Assembly (NCBI RefSeq): GCF_041431135.1
Contig: NZ_CP107799.1
Location: 4,464,001 to 4,528,000 of the forward strand
DNA: 64,000 nt
Source of the DNA: Streptomyces sp. NBC_00554
Lineage (GTDB): Bacteria > Actinomycetota > Actinomycetes > Streptomycetales > Streptomycetaceae
Direction: 5' to 3'
Shown here piece after piece: positions 26,543 to 34,427 of this stretch; the first letter of the stretch is position 1, and every line of letters starts with the position of its first letter. The notes beneath the pieces are model-generated. The model was not told the origin of the DNA. It worked only from the letters and a program-made list of their open reading frames with translations, and did not search any database. Position numbers and translations under genes: made by a program.

Positions 26543-26718
26543 GCGTCAACCGTACGTGAGCGTGTCCGGCTGCGGTTAGGGGTACGAGGGGCTGGGCGCC
26601 GCCTGGGCGGAACTTGGCGGTGCCCTTGGTGCCCTCGGGTCGGCAGGGGCCGGGGTCTGTTTTCTCGGAGCCCGGCGCTGTCGGCTGTGCCCACCCGTCC
26701 CGCCCTGCGGGACGATTG

Positions 26719-26825
26719 CCCACAGCGGTAGCGACTGCAGGCCTGCCGCCCGGCAGCGGTAGCGGCTGCGGGCACGCCGCCCGGCAGCGGTAGTCCCTGC
26801 GGGGTGCCGCCCCGCAGGGGACGAC
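26719..26825. repeat. 31-bp-period repeat between dacB and metalloprotease genes
   Basis: CCGCCCGGCAGCGGTAG occurs at 26746-26762 and 26777-26793, with a diverged AGCGGTAGCGACTGC unit just before and hairpin-prone GCGGGG/CCCCGC sequence after. It fills much of the 285-bp gap between the dacB stop and the metalloprotease start; no gene seen there. Confidence 0.6.
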
Positions 26826-26827
26826 AA

Positions 26828-28399
26828 CTACCGGCAACCGCACGCCGCCAGTGCCGTCGCCGCGCGGTCCAAGGCCGACTGGGCCGGTGCCGGCGCTGGG
26901 GGGTGGGCCTCGTCAGAGGTGAGGAAGGCGAAGGCCAGTAGGCGGCCGTCGGTGTCGACGACTGTGCCTGCCAGGGTGTTGACGCCTGTCAGGGTGCCGG
27001 TTTTGGCGCGTACGACGCCGGTGGCTGAGGCGTCGGTGGTGTAGCGGTCGCTGAGGGTGCCGGTGAAGCCGGCGATGGGGAGGCCGGTCAGGGCGGGGCG
27101 GAGTTCGGGGTGGGCGGGGTCGCCGGCCTTCGCCAGCAGGGCGGTGAGCAGGTCGGCGGTGAGCTTGTCGGCGCGGTTCAGGCCGCTTCCGTCGGCGAAA
27201 TGAACGCCGGCGAGGGGGAGTCCGAGCTTCTTCAGCTGCGCGCCGATCGCCGCCGCGCCTCCGCTGAAACTTGCCTGCCCGCCCGTCACGAGGGCGGCCT
27301 GCCGGGCCAGGGCCTCCGCGATGTCGTTGTCGCTGTTCGTCAGCATCCGCTCGACGAGGGTGGACAGGGGCGGCGAGGAGACCGCGGCGAGGTCCTGCGA
27401 ACGGCTCGTCGCCTTCGAGAGGCCCGGGGATGTCGTCTTGATGCCCTTGGCCTGGAGCAGTTCCGCGAACTTCCTGGCCGCGTCCCCCGCCGGGTCCGTA
27501 CTGCGCTTGGCCGTGCCGCTGTCCGAGTCGTCGATGCGGCCCTCGTCGACCATCAGGGCGCTGACCGGGGCGAGGTTGGGGTTGGCGCCGATGGGGTGCA
27601 CGGTGGCGCCCGCGTACAGCGAGGTGTCGTACGAGACCGTCACCTGGTCCAGATGACGGGCCTTCAGGGCGGTCGCTGTCTCGTCGGCGAGGGTGCGCAG
27701 GCTCGCGTAGCCCTTCGTGTCCTCGCGGGCGGTCAGGGTCGGGTCGCCCGCGCCGACGAGGACAACCTCCTTGGTGTCGGGCTCCAGGACCGCGCGCGTG
27801 GTAATCCGGTGGTCGGTGCCGGCCGCAGAGAGGACGGCGACGGCGGTGGCGATCTTCGTGGTGGAGGCCGGGGTCTGGGCCTTGTCCGCCCCCTTGCCGT
27901 ACAGCCGCTTGCCGGTCGCGACGTCGACCACCACGGCGGTGCGCTGAGCGCCGAGGGCGGGGTCGTTCAGGAGCGGGTCCAGGACGTCCGCGAGGGCCTT
28001 CTCGGCGGGGGCGGGCACCGCCCCCCCTGAGGTGGAGCCGGTGGAGCCACCGAGTCCGGCCAGTACGGTGGCGGCGCTCGGCGCGGGGCGGGGCGCCTTC
28101 ACGGACGTACCGGACGTAAGGCCGTGATCTGTGCCACCCTCGCCCTCCCGCGATGCGGCCCAGTCGCGCTCCGCCGTACGCTGACCTGTGGAGTCCCAGG
28201 GACCGGCCGCGGTCACCAGCCCGGCCGCGAGCGCCAGGCCCACGGTGGCTGCGACGGCTGTGAGCTGCGGAGTCGTGAACTTGACGGGACGCGGCCGCAC
28301 GGCTTGGGTGATCCGCGCCACATGCGGTTTCACCGAGCCCGCGACCCGCACCACATGCGGTCTCGCGGCCCGCCAAGCCCTCAGCTCTGGCACGACCAC
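26828..28399 (-). CDS. dacB: D-alanyl-D-alanine carboxypeptidase/endopeptidase (PBP4, peptidase S13)
   Basis: 523 aa. A long basic N-terminus and one membrane segment (about 43-65) export or anchor it outside the cell. Catalytic motifs in order: STTK (179-182, nucleophile S179), SDN (356-358), KTG (466-468). Trims D-Ala or cleaves cross-links in peptidoglycan. A Ser/Gly/Thr linker (75-130) separates anchor and enzyme. Ends CGCR. Divergent from ppa, 79 bp between starts. Confidence 0.93.
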   Translation of the reverse strand: MVVPELRAWRAARPHVVRVAGSVKPHVARITQAVRPRPVKFTTPQLTAVAATVGLALAAGLVTAAGPWDSTGQRTAERDWAASREGEGGTDHGLTSGTSVKAPRPAPSAATVLAGLGGSTGSTSGGAVPAPAEKALADVLDPLLNDPALGAQRTAVVVDVATGKRLYGKGADKAQTPASTTKIATAVAVLSAAGTDHRITTRAVLEPDTKEVVLVGAGDPTLTAREDTKGYASLRTLADETATALKARHLDQVTVSYDTSLYAGATVHPIGANPNLAPVSALMVDEGRIDDSDSGTAKRSTDPAGDAARKFAELLQAKGIKTTSPGLSKATSRSQDLAAVSSPPLSTLVERMLTNSDNDIAEALARQAALVTGGQASFSGGAAAIGAQLKKLGLPLAGVHFADGSGLNRADKLTADLLTALLAKAGDPAHPELRPALTGLPIAGFTGTLSDRYTTDASATGVVRAKTGTLTGVNTLAGTVVDTDGRLLAFAFLTSDEAHPPAPAPAQSALDRAATALAACGCR

Positions 28400-28478
28400 C
28401 AGCCCCTTTCGCGATCACACACCTGCGTGAGGGACACTTAACCACCAGAACTATGTGCTGATCATGGAGGAGCCACCG

Positions 28479-28970
28479 GTGGAGTTCGACGTCACGATCG
28501 AGATTCCGAAGGGTTCGCGGAACAAGTACGAGGTGGACCACGAGACCGGTCGGATCCGCTTGGACCGTCGACTCTTCACCTCGACCAGTTACCCGGCCGA
28601 CTACGGCTTCGTCGAGAACACTCTCGGCGAGGACGGCGACCCGCTGGACGCGCTGGTCATCCTGGACGAGCCGACCTTCCCCGGTTGCCTCATCCAGTGC
28701 CGCACGATCGGCATGTTCCGTATGACGGACGAGGCCGGCGGCGACGACAAGCTGCTGTGCGTCCCGGCGCACGACCCGCGGGTGGAGCACCTGCGCGACA
28801 TCCACCACGTGTCGGAGTTCGACCGCCTGGAGATCCAGCACTTCTTCGAGGTCTACAAGGACCTGGAGCCCGGCAAGTCCGTCGAGGGCGCCAACTGGGT
28901 GGGCCGCACGGAGGCCGAGGCTGAGATCGAGCGTTCCTACAAGCGCCTGAAGGACCAGGGCGCTCACTGA
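28479..28970 (+). CDS. ppa: Inorganic pyrophosphatase
   Basis: 163 aa, family I soluble enzyme. VEFDVTIEIPKGSRNKYEVDHETG start and the metal-binding block EDGDPLDALV are intact; DDKLLCVP and the C-terminal YKRLKDQG complete the match. Start taken as GTG at 28479, with GGAGGAG ending 5 bp before it; an in-frame ATG at 28464 would add five residues not usual for the family. Essential housekeeping enzyme. Confidence 0.97.
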   Translation: MEFDVTIEIPKGSRNKYEVDHETGRIRLDRRLFTSTSYPADYGFVENTLGEDGDPLDALVILDEPTFPGCLIQCRTIGMFRMTDEAGGDDKLLCVPAHDPRVEHLRDIHHVSEFDRLEIQHFFEVYKDLEPGKSVEGANWVGRTEAEAEIERSYKRLKDQGAH

Positions 28971-28987
28971 GTACCCGCGCTTCCGTT

Positions 28988-29022
28988 CGGGCCGCGTGAT
29001 CCTGATGGGGTCGCGCGGCCCG
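28988..29022 (+). terminator. Likely terminator after ppa
   Basis: CGGGCCGCG (28988-28996) and CGCGGCCCG (29014-29022) are complementary with a 17-nt loop, followed by TTCGTGT. Begins 18 bp after the ppa stop. Confidence 0.6.
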
Positions 29023-29102
29023 TTCGTGTATCCGTACGCATACTGAGGGCATACGGAAGGTACGCAGGAGACGCACGCGTACGAGAGGTGAGGCAGGAGC
29101 TG

Positions 29103-30764
29103 GTGGCGGACCCGGAGGCGGAAGACCGCAAGCCGCAGTCGGACGAGGCGAGGAGTGCCTTCGCTCAGCCGGCCGGGGTGGCGCCGCCGCAGATCCCGGT
29201 GGTCGATGACGAGTCGTCGACCACGTCCGAGTTCGCGCTCCCGAAGGGGTTCGGCGCACCGCAGCCGGCCGGGGCCGACTCCGAGGGTTCGGCGTTCAGC
29301 ACCCCGGCCTCGTACAGCGCGCAGCACGCCCATCCCGCGTTCACGCCGCCGACCGGCATCCCCATGGTCAAGCTGACCAAGGACGTGCCGTGGCAGGACC
29401 GGATGCGCGAGATGCTGCGCATGCCGGTGACCGAGCGGCCCGCGCCCGAACTGGTCCGCAAGGAGGACGAGTCGGGGCCCGCCATCCCGCGCGTGCTCGA
29501 CCTGACCCTGCGTATCGGCGAGTTGCTGCTCGCGGGCGGTGAGGGCGCGGAGGACGTGGAGGCGGCGATGTTCGCCGTGTGCCGCAGCTACGGCCTGGAC
29601 CGCTGCGAGCCGAACGTCACCTTCACGCTGCTGTCCATCTCGCACCAGCCGTCCCTGGTCGAGGACCCCGTGACGGCGTCCAGGACCGTACGCCGCCGGG
29701 GCACCGACTACACGCGGCTCGCGGCCGTCTTCCGGCTCGTGGACGATCTGAGCGACCCGGAGGCCGCGATCTCGCTGGAGGAGGCGTACGGGCGGCTCGC
29801 CGAGATGCGGCGCAACCGGCACCCGTACCCCGGCTGGGTGCTGACCTCGGCGACCGGGCTGCTCGCAGGCGCGGCCTCGGTGCTCGTCGGCGGTGACGCC
29901 CTCGTGTTCGTGGCCGCCGCGCTCGGCGCGATGCTGGGCGACCGGCTCGCATGGCTGTGCGCGGGGCGCGGGCTGCCGGAGTTCTACCAGTTCACGGTGG
30001 CCGCGACGCCCCCCGCCGCGATCGGTGTCGCGATCCAGCTCGCGCACATGGACGTGAAGGCGTCCGCGGTGATCACCGGTGGGCTGTTCGCGCTGCTGCC
30101 CGGGCGGGCGCTCGTGGCGGGCGTGCAGGACGGTCTGACCGGCTTCTACATCACCGCGTCCGCGCGCCTGCTGGAAGTCATGTACTTCTTTGTCGGCATC
30201 GTTGTCGGGGTCCTTCTTGTGCTCTATTTCGGCGTGAAGCTGGGCGCCGAGCTCAATCCGGACCAGGCGCTGAGCATCTCCGAGCGGCCGCTGCTGCAGA
30301 TCGCCGCGTCCATGCTGCTGTCGCTCACCTTCGCGGTGCTGCTCCAGCAGGAGCGGTCCACCGTGCTCCCGGTGACCCTCAACGGGGGCGTGGCCTGGTC
30401 GGTGTACGGGGCGATGCACTACGCGGGCGGTATCTCACCGGTCGCTTCCACGGCCGTGGCGGCGGGCCTGGTGGGCCTGTTCGGGCAGTTGCTGTCCCGC
30501 TACCGGTTCGCGTCCGCGCTCCCGTACACGACGGCCGCGATCGGACCGCTGCTGCCGGGTTCGGCCACCTACTTCGGCCTGCTGTCCATCGCGCAGAACG
30601 AGCTCGACAAGGGGCTCGTGTCCCTGACCAAGGCCGCCGCCCTCGCGATGGCCATCGCGATCGGCGTGAACCTGGGGTCCGAGATCTCCCGGCTGTTCCT
30701 GCGGATCCCGGGCGCGAGTACGGCGGGCGGCCGCCGCGCGGCCAAGCGGACGCGCGGCTTCTAG
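29103..30764 (+). CDS. Threonine/serine exporter (ThrE family)
   Basis: About 553 aa. A ~120-residue soluble Pro/Ala-rich N-terminus is followed by the DUF1212 domain (RIGELLLAGGEGAEDVEAAM start) and ten hydrophobic segments ending with the DUF3815 half. This is the full ThrE layout; ThrE exports threonine and serine by proton motive force in Corynebacterium. GTG at 29103 has AGGAG 4 bp upstream; GTG 29088 is an alternative. Converges with the DedA gene, 19 bp apart. Confidence 0.88.
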   Translation: MADPEAEDRKPQSDEARSAFAQPAGVAPPQIPVVDDESSTTSEFALPKGFGAPQPAGADSEGSAFSTPASYSAQHAHPAFTPPTGIPMVKLTKDVPWQDRMREMLRMPVTERPAPELVRKEDESGPAIPRVLDLTLRIGELLLAGGEGAEDVEAAMFAVCRSYGLDRCEPNVTFTLLSISHQPSLVEDPVTASRTVRRRGTDYTRLAAVFRLVDDLSDPEAAISLEEAYGRLAEMRRNRHPYPGWVLTSATGLLAGAASVLVGGDALVFVAAALGAMLGDRLAWLCAGRGLPEFYQFTVAATPPAAIGVAIQLAHMDVKASAVITGGLFALLPGRALVAGVQDGLTGFYITASARLLEVMYFFVGIVVGVLLVLYFGVKLGAELNPDQALSISERPLLQIAASMLLSLTFAVLLQQERSTVLPVTLNGGVAWSVYGAMHYAGGISPVASTAVAAGLVGLFGQLLSRYRFASALPYTTAAIGPLLPGSATYFGLLSIAQNELDKGLVSLTKAAALAMAIAIGVNLGSEISRLFLRIPGASTAGGRRAAKRTRGF

Positions 30765-30783
30765 TCGTACGAGGAGTGCCTGC

Positions 30784-31602
30784 CTACCGCTTGGCGTGGC
30801 GGCCGCCGCGCGGGGGCTGCTGCGGGTCCTGGTGCTGATTCGGGTGCTGGGGCTGGTCCAGGTGCTGGGGCTGGTGCTGGTTCTGGGGCTGGTGCTGGTT
30901 CTGGTGCTGCTGGAGCGGGGGTACCCGCAGCTGGGCCGTCTCGTCGAGGGCGGGTGCCTCGGGAGCCTGGGCGGCTTCCTTCTTGGACTTACCTCGCGCC
31001 CGGAGGTACTCAATGACGATCGGGACGACCGAGATGAGGACGATCAGGATCAGGATCGCCTCGATGTTCTTGTGCACGAACTCGATGTTGCCGAGCCAGG
31101 CGCCGAGCGCCGTGACGCCGGCGCCCCAGAGGACACCACCGATGATGTTGTACGTGATGAACGAGCGGTACTTCATGCCGCTGACGCCGGCGATGATCGG
31201 CGTGAACGTGCGCACGATGGGCACGAAGCGGGCCAGGACCAGGGACTTGGGCCCGTGCTTCTCGAAGAACTCGTGGGCCTTGACCACGTTCTCCTGCTTG
31301 AAGAGACGGGAGTCCGGGCGGGTGAAGAGCGAGGGTCCGACCTTCTTGCCGAACAGATAGCCCGCCTGGTCACCGAGGATCGCGGCGACACAGATCAGCG
31401 CGATCGCCGCCCACAGCGGGAAGTCCAGCGTGCCCGCGGTGATCAGCAGTCCGGCGGTGAACAGCAGCGAGTCGCCCGGCAGGAAGAAGCCGATGAGCAG
31501 GCCGGACTCGGCGAAGACGATGAGGAGCAGGCCCCAGATACCGAAGTTGTCCAGGAGCGTGTTCGGATCCAGCCAGCTTGGTCCGAGAGCAAGCGTCGTC
31601 AC
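30784..31602 (-). CDS. DedA-family membrane protein with Gln/His/Pro tail
   Basis: 272 aa. NFGIWGLLLIVFAESGLLIGFFLPGDSLL is the DedA/VTT signature (acidic residue and PGD); further segments and ARFVPIVRTFTPIIAG complete the fold. DedA proteins support membrane homeostasis, and some move lipid carriers. The last 45 residues are a Gln/His/Asn/Pro repeat (HQNQHQPQ units), encoded by a short DNA repeat. GTG at 31602 is preceded by AGGAG at a good distance; ATG 31647 is an alternative. Confidence 0.9.
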   Translation of the reverse strand: MTTLALGPSWLDPNTLLDNFGIWGLLLIVFAESGLLIGFFLPGDSLLFTAGLLITAGTLDFPLWAAIALICVAAILGDQAGYLFGKKVGPSLFTRPDSRLFKQENVVKAHEFFEKHGPKSLVLARFVPIVRTFTPIIAGVSGMKYRSFITYNIIGGVLWGAGVTALGAWLGNIEFVHKNIEAILILIVLISVVPIVIEYLRARGKSKKEAAQAPEAPALDETAQLRVPPLQQHQNQHQPQNQHQPQHLDQPQHPNQHQDPQQPPRGGRHAKR

Positions 31603-31726
31603 GGTTCCGGGCTCCTGAGGGGTGAAGGAAGGGACGGCGGTCCACATACGGCCGACCAAAACTATCAACGCAATGGGGCTCCCCCAGGTTCCACCGGTGT
31701 CCAGAGGGTGCACTGTGTGCCAACTG

Positions 31727-31756
31727 GTACAAAGCTGTGAGCCGTACAAAGCTGTG
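31727..31756 (+). promoter_or_regulatory. 13-bp direct repeat just upstream of ybjQ-like gene
   Basis: GTACAAAGCTGTG occurs at 31727 and 31744, a 17-bp period, ending 4 bp before the ATG at 31761. It may be an operator or a leader element. Confidence 0.45.
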
Positions 31757-31760
31757 CGCC

Positions 31761-32126
31761 ATGGGCATCGAAGAGTACGGCGGCGGTCAGGTCCCCCAGT
31801 CGGACGTGCTGGTCGTGACGACGAACGACGCACCCGGTTACCGCGTCCAGGAAGTCATCGGTGAGGTCTTCGGCCTCACCGTGCGCTCCCGGCATCTGGG
31901 CAGCCAGATCGGCGCGGGTCTGAAGTCGATGATCGGCGGTGAGCTCAAGGGGCTCACCAAGACCCTCGTGGAGACCCGCAACCAGGCCATGGAACGGCTC
32001 GTCGAGCAGGCACGCGCGCGTGGCGCCAATGGCGTGCTGATGTTCCGCTTCGATGTCACGGAGGCGGCGGACGTGGGCACGGAGGTGTGCGCATACGGGA
32101 CGGCGGTGGTCCTGGTCAAGGAATGA
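31761..32126 (+). CDS. YbjQ/UPF0145-family protein
   Basis: 121 aa. DVLVVTTNDAPGYRVQEVIGEVFGLTVRS and the middle LTKTLVETRNQAMERLVEQARARGANGVLMFRFD match the YbjQ (DUF74) family, small pentameric proteins of unknown role, possibly heavy-metal related. ATG at 31761 has no strong ribosome site because the direct repeat occupies that position. Confidence 0.9.
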   Translation: MGIEEYGGGQVPQSDVLVVTTNDAPGYRVQEVIGEVFGLTVRSRHLGSQIGAGLKSMIGGELKGLTKTLVETRNQAMERLVEQARARGANGVLMFRFDVTEAADVGTEVCAYGTAVVLVKE

Positions 32127-32208
32127 GGAGCAGGCGGTAGGCGGTAGGCGGTAGCGCACGCCTACGCCGAGGGATCAGCGCATGCCGACGCCGAGGATCA
32201 GTGCATGC

Positions 32209-32244
32209 GGTAAGGGGCGTCCGCAATGGCGGGCGCCCCTTACC
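32209..32244. terminator. Bidirectional terminator between ybjQ-like and tipA genes
   Basis: GGTAAGGGGCG (32209-32219) pairs with CGCCCCTTACC (32234-32244); an inner CCGC/GCGG extends the stem to about 16 bp with an AATG loop. It ends one base before the tipA stop. Just upstream (32133-32208) are AGGCGGT triplicates and two copies of a GCCGAGGATCAG-like unit. Confidence 0.85.
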
Positions 32245-32245
32245 G

Positions 32246-33013
32246 TCACGCTCCTTGGGAGTGCCTGGCCGCGTTCGCCCCGATCGCGTCCCTCAGGTGC
32301 TCGGCGAGCCCCGGCCGCATGGAGTCGTAGAACTCCTTGAAGCGCTCGTCGGAGACGTACATCCCGGCGAGCCCCTGGTGGGTCTCGTACGAGCACTCGT
32401 AGAACCACTTGGTGATGTGCTGCCGGTGCTCCTCGGCCATGTCCATGGCGCGCTCACCGGTCGGCGGCTCACCGGCCTCCATGAGGGCGTCGTAGCGCTC
32501 GCCCCAGGAGGCCACCTCGGCCTGCATGCGCTTCCAGTCGTCCTTGGTGTAGCGGGCGGCGCGGCGCTGCGACTCGGCGTACGCCTCCGTACCGCCCCAG
32601 CGCCGTTCGGCCTCTTCGGCGTGTGCTTCCGGATCCTTGTCCCCGAAGACCTCGAACTTCTCCTCGGGCGTGAGATTGATGCCCATCTTGCGTGCCTCCA
32701 TGGCGTGCTCCACGGCCGCCGCCATCTTCTGCAGCCTCTCGATCCGGGCGGTCAGCAGCTCGTGCTGGCGGCGCAGATGCGCACGCGGGTCCGCTTCCGG
32801 GTCGTCGAGCAGGGCGGCGACCTCGTCGAGGGGGAAGCCGAGCTCCCGGTAGAACAGGATCTGCTGCAGCCGGTCGAGGTCGGCGTCGCTGTAGCGCCGG
32901 TGGCCCGCGTGGCTGCGCCCGCTCGGCGCGAGCAGACCGATCTCGTCGTAGTGGTGCAGCGTGCGCACCGTGACCCCGGCGAAACCGGCGACCTGGCCCA
33001 CTGGATAACCCAC
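32246..33013 (-). CDS. tipA: TipA-like MerR-family regulator with TipAS antibiotic-recognition domain
   Basis: 255 aa. YPVGQVAGFAGVTVRTLHHYDEIGLL and SHAGHRRYSDADLDRLQQIL give the MerR DNA-binding domain (2-70); a coiled coil follows, then the TipAS domain from about 110 (MGINLTPEEKFEVFGD). TipA binds thiopeptides such as thiostrepton and then activates its own promoter; an internal start makes the TipAS-only form in S. coelicolor. The internal Met before GINLTPEEK is retained here. GTG at 33013 has GGGAG upstream. The palindrome at 33050-33066 lies 37 bp ahead. Confidence 0.92.
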   Translation of the reverse strand: MGYPVGQVAGFAGVTVRTLHHYDEIGLLAPSGRSHAGHRRYSDADLDRLQQILFYRELGFPLDEVAALLDDPEADPRAHLRRQHELLTARIERLQKMAAAVEHAMEARKMGINLTPEEKFEVFGDKDPEAHAEEAERRWGGTEAYAESQRRAARYTKDDWKRMQAEVASWGERYDALMEAGEPPTGERAMDMAEEHRQHITKWFYECSYETHQGLAGMYVSDERFKEFYDSMRPGLAEHLRDAIGANAARHSQGA

Positions 33014-33049
33014 TTCCGCTCCCTTCTCCGTACGCCTCTCAGGCTGAGG

Positions 33050-33066
33050 CCTCACGTGACGTGAGG
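33050..33066. promoter_or_regulatory. TipA operator palindrome
   Basis: CCTCACGT-G-ACGTGAGG, a perfect 8+1+8 palindrome upstream of tipA. From memory it closely matches the symmetric core of the known ptipA operator. A smaller palindrome CTCAGGCTGAG precedes it at 33038-33048. MerR-type activators bind between promoter elements, so this probably marks the tipA promoter spacer. Confidence 0.8.
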
Positions 33067-33144
33067 TGCAAGTCGGAAATCCCGGGGATTCCGAGGTGGA
33101 TTCCCCGAGGTGTTATGTCGGTTTCGCCCACTTAGGGTGTGCGC

Positions 33145-34419
33145 GTGAGCACCGAAGCCCCGGCGGAGCCGGCACAGACCCCCGCACGGCGTCTGCTGCC
33201 GTTGATCGTGCCCTCCGTGGTGGTCGGTGTGGTCGCGGCGCTCGTCCTGCTGGGCGTCAGTCTGCTGGCCGAGCAGCTCCAGGACGTCCTGTGGGAGACC
33301 CTTCCGGACGCGCTGGACGTGGGCCGCTACTCCGTGCTCTGGATGATGGTGATGCTTACGGCGACCGGTGTCGCGGTGGGCCTGGTGGTGTGGAAGGTGC
33401 CGGGGCACGCGGGACCGGACCCGGCCACCACCGGCCTGGTCGATCCGCCCCTGCCGCTCCGCGTGCTGCCCGGGCTGCTCCTCGCCACGGTCCTGGCGCT
33501 GGCGGGCGGGGTGAGCCTGGGCCCCGAGAACCCGATCACGGCCGCCAACATCGCCCTCGCGTACTGGCTGGGCAGGAAGGTCGCCCCCCGCTCCCCCGCC
33601 GCCGTGTGGATGATGCTGGCGGCCGCGGGCACGATCGGCGCGCTGTTCGGGACGCCGGTGGCGGCCGCGCTGGTCTTCTCCGAGGTGCTGGCCGGGCGGC
33701 CGGGCCCCGGCGCCCTCTGGGACCGGCTGCTGCCGCCACTCGTCGCGGGCGGCACCGGCGCGCTGACCATGGACCTGCTCGCCCACCCGAGCTTCAACCT
33801 GTCCCTGCCCGACTACACCGGACCCCACTGGGGCGACCTCCTGTCCGCCCTGGTGGTCGCCTCGGTCGCGGCGGTGGCCGGGATGGCCGCGGTGTACGCC
33901 TTTCCCTACGTCCACGGCGCCTTCTCCCGGCTCAGGCACCCCATGCTGACGATTCCGGCGGGCGGGCTCGTCCTCGGGCTCCTTGGCGCCCTGGGCGGAC
34001 ATCTGACGCTCTTCAAGGGGCTGGACGAGGTGAAGGTGCTGGCCGCGGACCCGGAGGGCTGGTCGGCGGGGCGGTTCGCTCTGATGGCCGTAGTGAAACT
34101 GGCCGCCCTCCAGGTCGCCGCGGCGTGCGGCTTCCGGGGCGGCCGGATCTTTCCCGCCGTCTTCGCGGGGGTAGCCCTGGGACTGTGTGCGCACGCGCTG
34201 GTGCCCCAGGTGCATCCCACGATCGGCGTGGTCTGCGGCGTCCTGGGCGTACTGCTCGCTGTCACCCGGCAGGGCTGGATCAGCCTGTTCACGGCGGCGG
34301 TCCTGGTGTCGGACCCTGCCGTGCTGCCGCTGCTCGTACTGGCGTCGGTGCCGGCCTGGCTGCTGGTCACCGGGCGCCCCCAGATGCAGCTTCACGACGA
34401 TGGAACCCCGATCCGCTAG
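33145..34419 (+). CDS. ClC-family chloride channel/antiporter
   Basis: 424 aa with about ten to twelve hydrophobic segments. VSLGPENPITAANI corresponds to the ClC anion-path loop with the gating glutamate, and GFRGGRIFPAVFAGVALG matches the GxFxP loop. The canonical GSGIP serine loop is not obvious. Whether it is a channel or a Cl-/H+ exchanger is not settled. GTG at 33145 (or 33139) follows TAGGGT-like promoter sequence closely, so translation may be leaderless. Stop is 8 bp before the gadB start, so the two form an operon. Confidence 0.88.
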   Translation: MSTEAPAEPAQTPARRLLPLIVPSVVVGVVAALVLLGVSLLAEQLQDVLWETLPDALDVGRYSVLWMMVMLTATGVAVGLVVWKVPGHAGPDPATTGLVDPPLPLRVLPGLLLATVLALAGGVSLGPENPITAANIALAYWLGRKVAPRSPAAVWMMLAAAGTIGALFGTPVAAALVFSEVLAGRPGPGALWDRLLPPLVAGGTGALTMDLLAHPSFNLSLPDYTGPHWGDLLSALVVASVAAVAGMAAVYAFPYVHGAFSRLRHPMLTIPAGGLVLGLLGALGGHLTLFKGLDEVKVLAADPEGWSAGRFALMAVVKLAALQVAAACGFRGGRIFPAVFAGVALGLCAHALVPQVHPTIGVVCGVLGVLLAVTRQGWISLFTAAVLVSDPAVLPLLVLASVPAWLLVTGRPQMQLHDDGTPIR

Positions 34420-34427
34420 GAGATGTC

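Noticed and set aside
26913..30419. A 1168-codon minus-strand open frame across dacB, ppa and the ThrE gene
   Set aside because: Composition is Arg/Gly/His-rich with no domains; it is a GC shadow of three well-supported genes.
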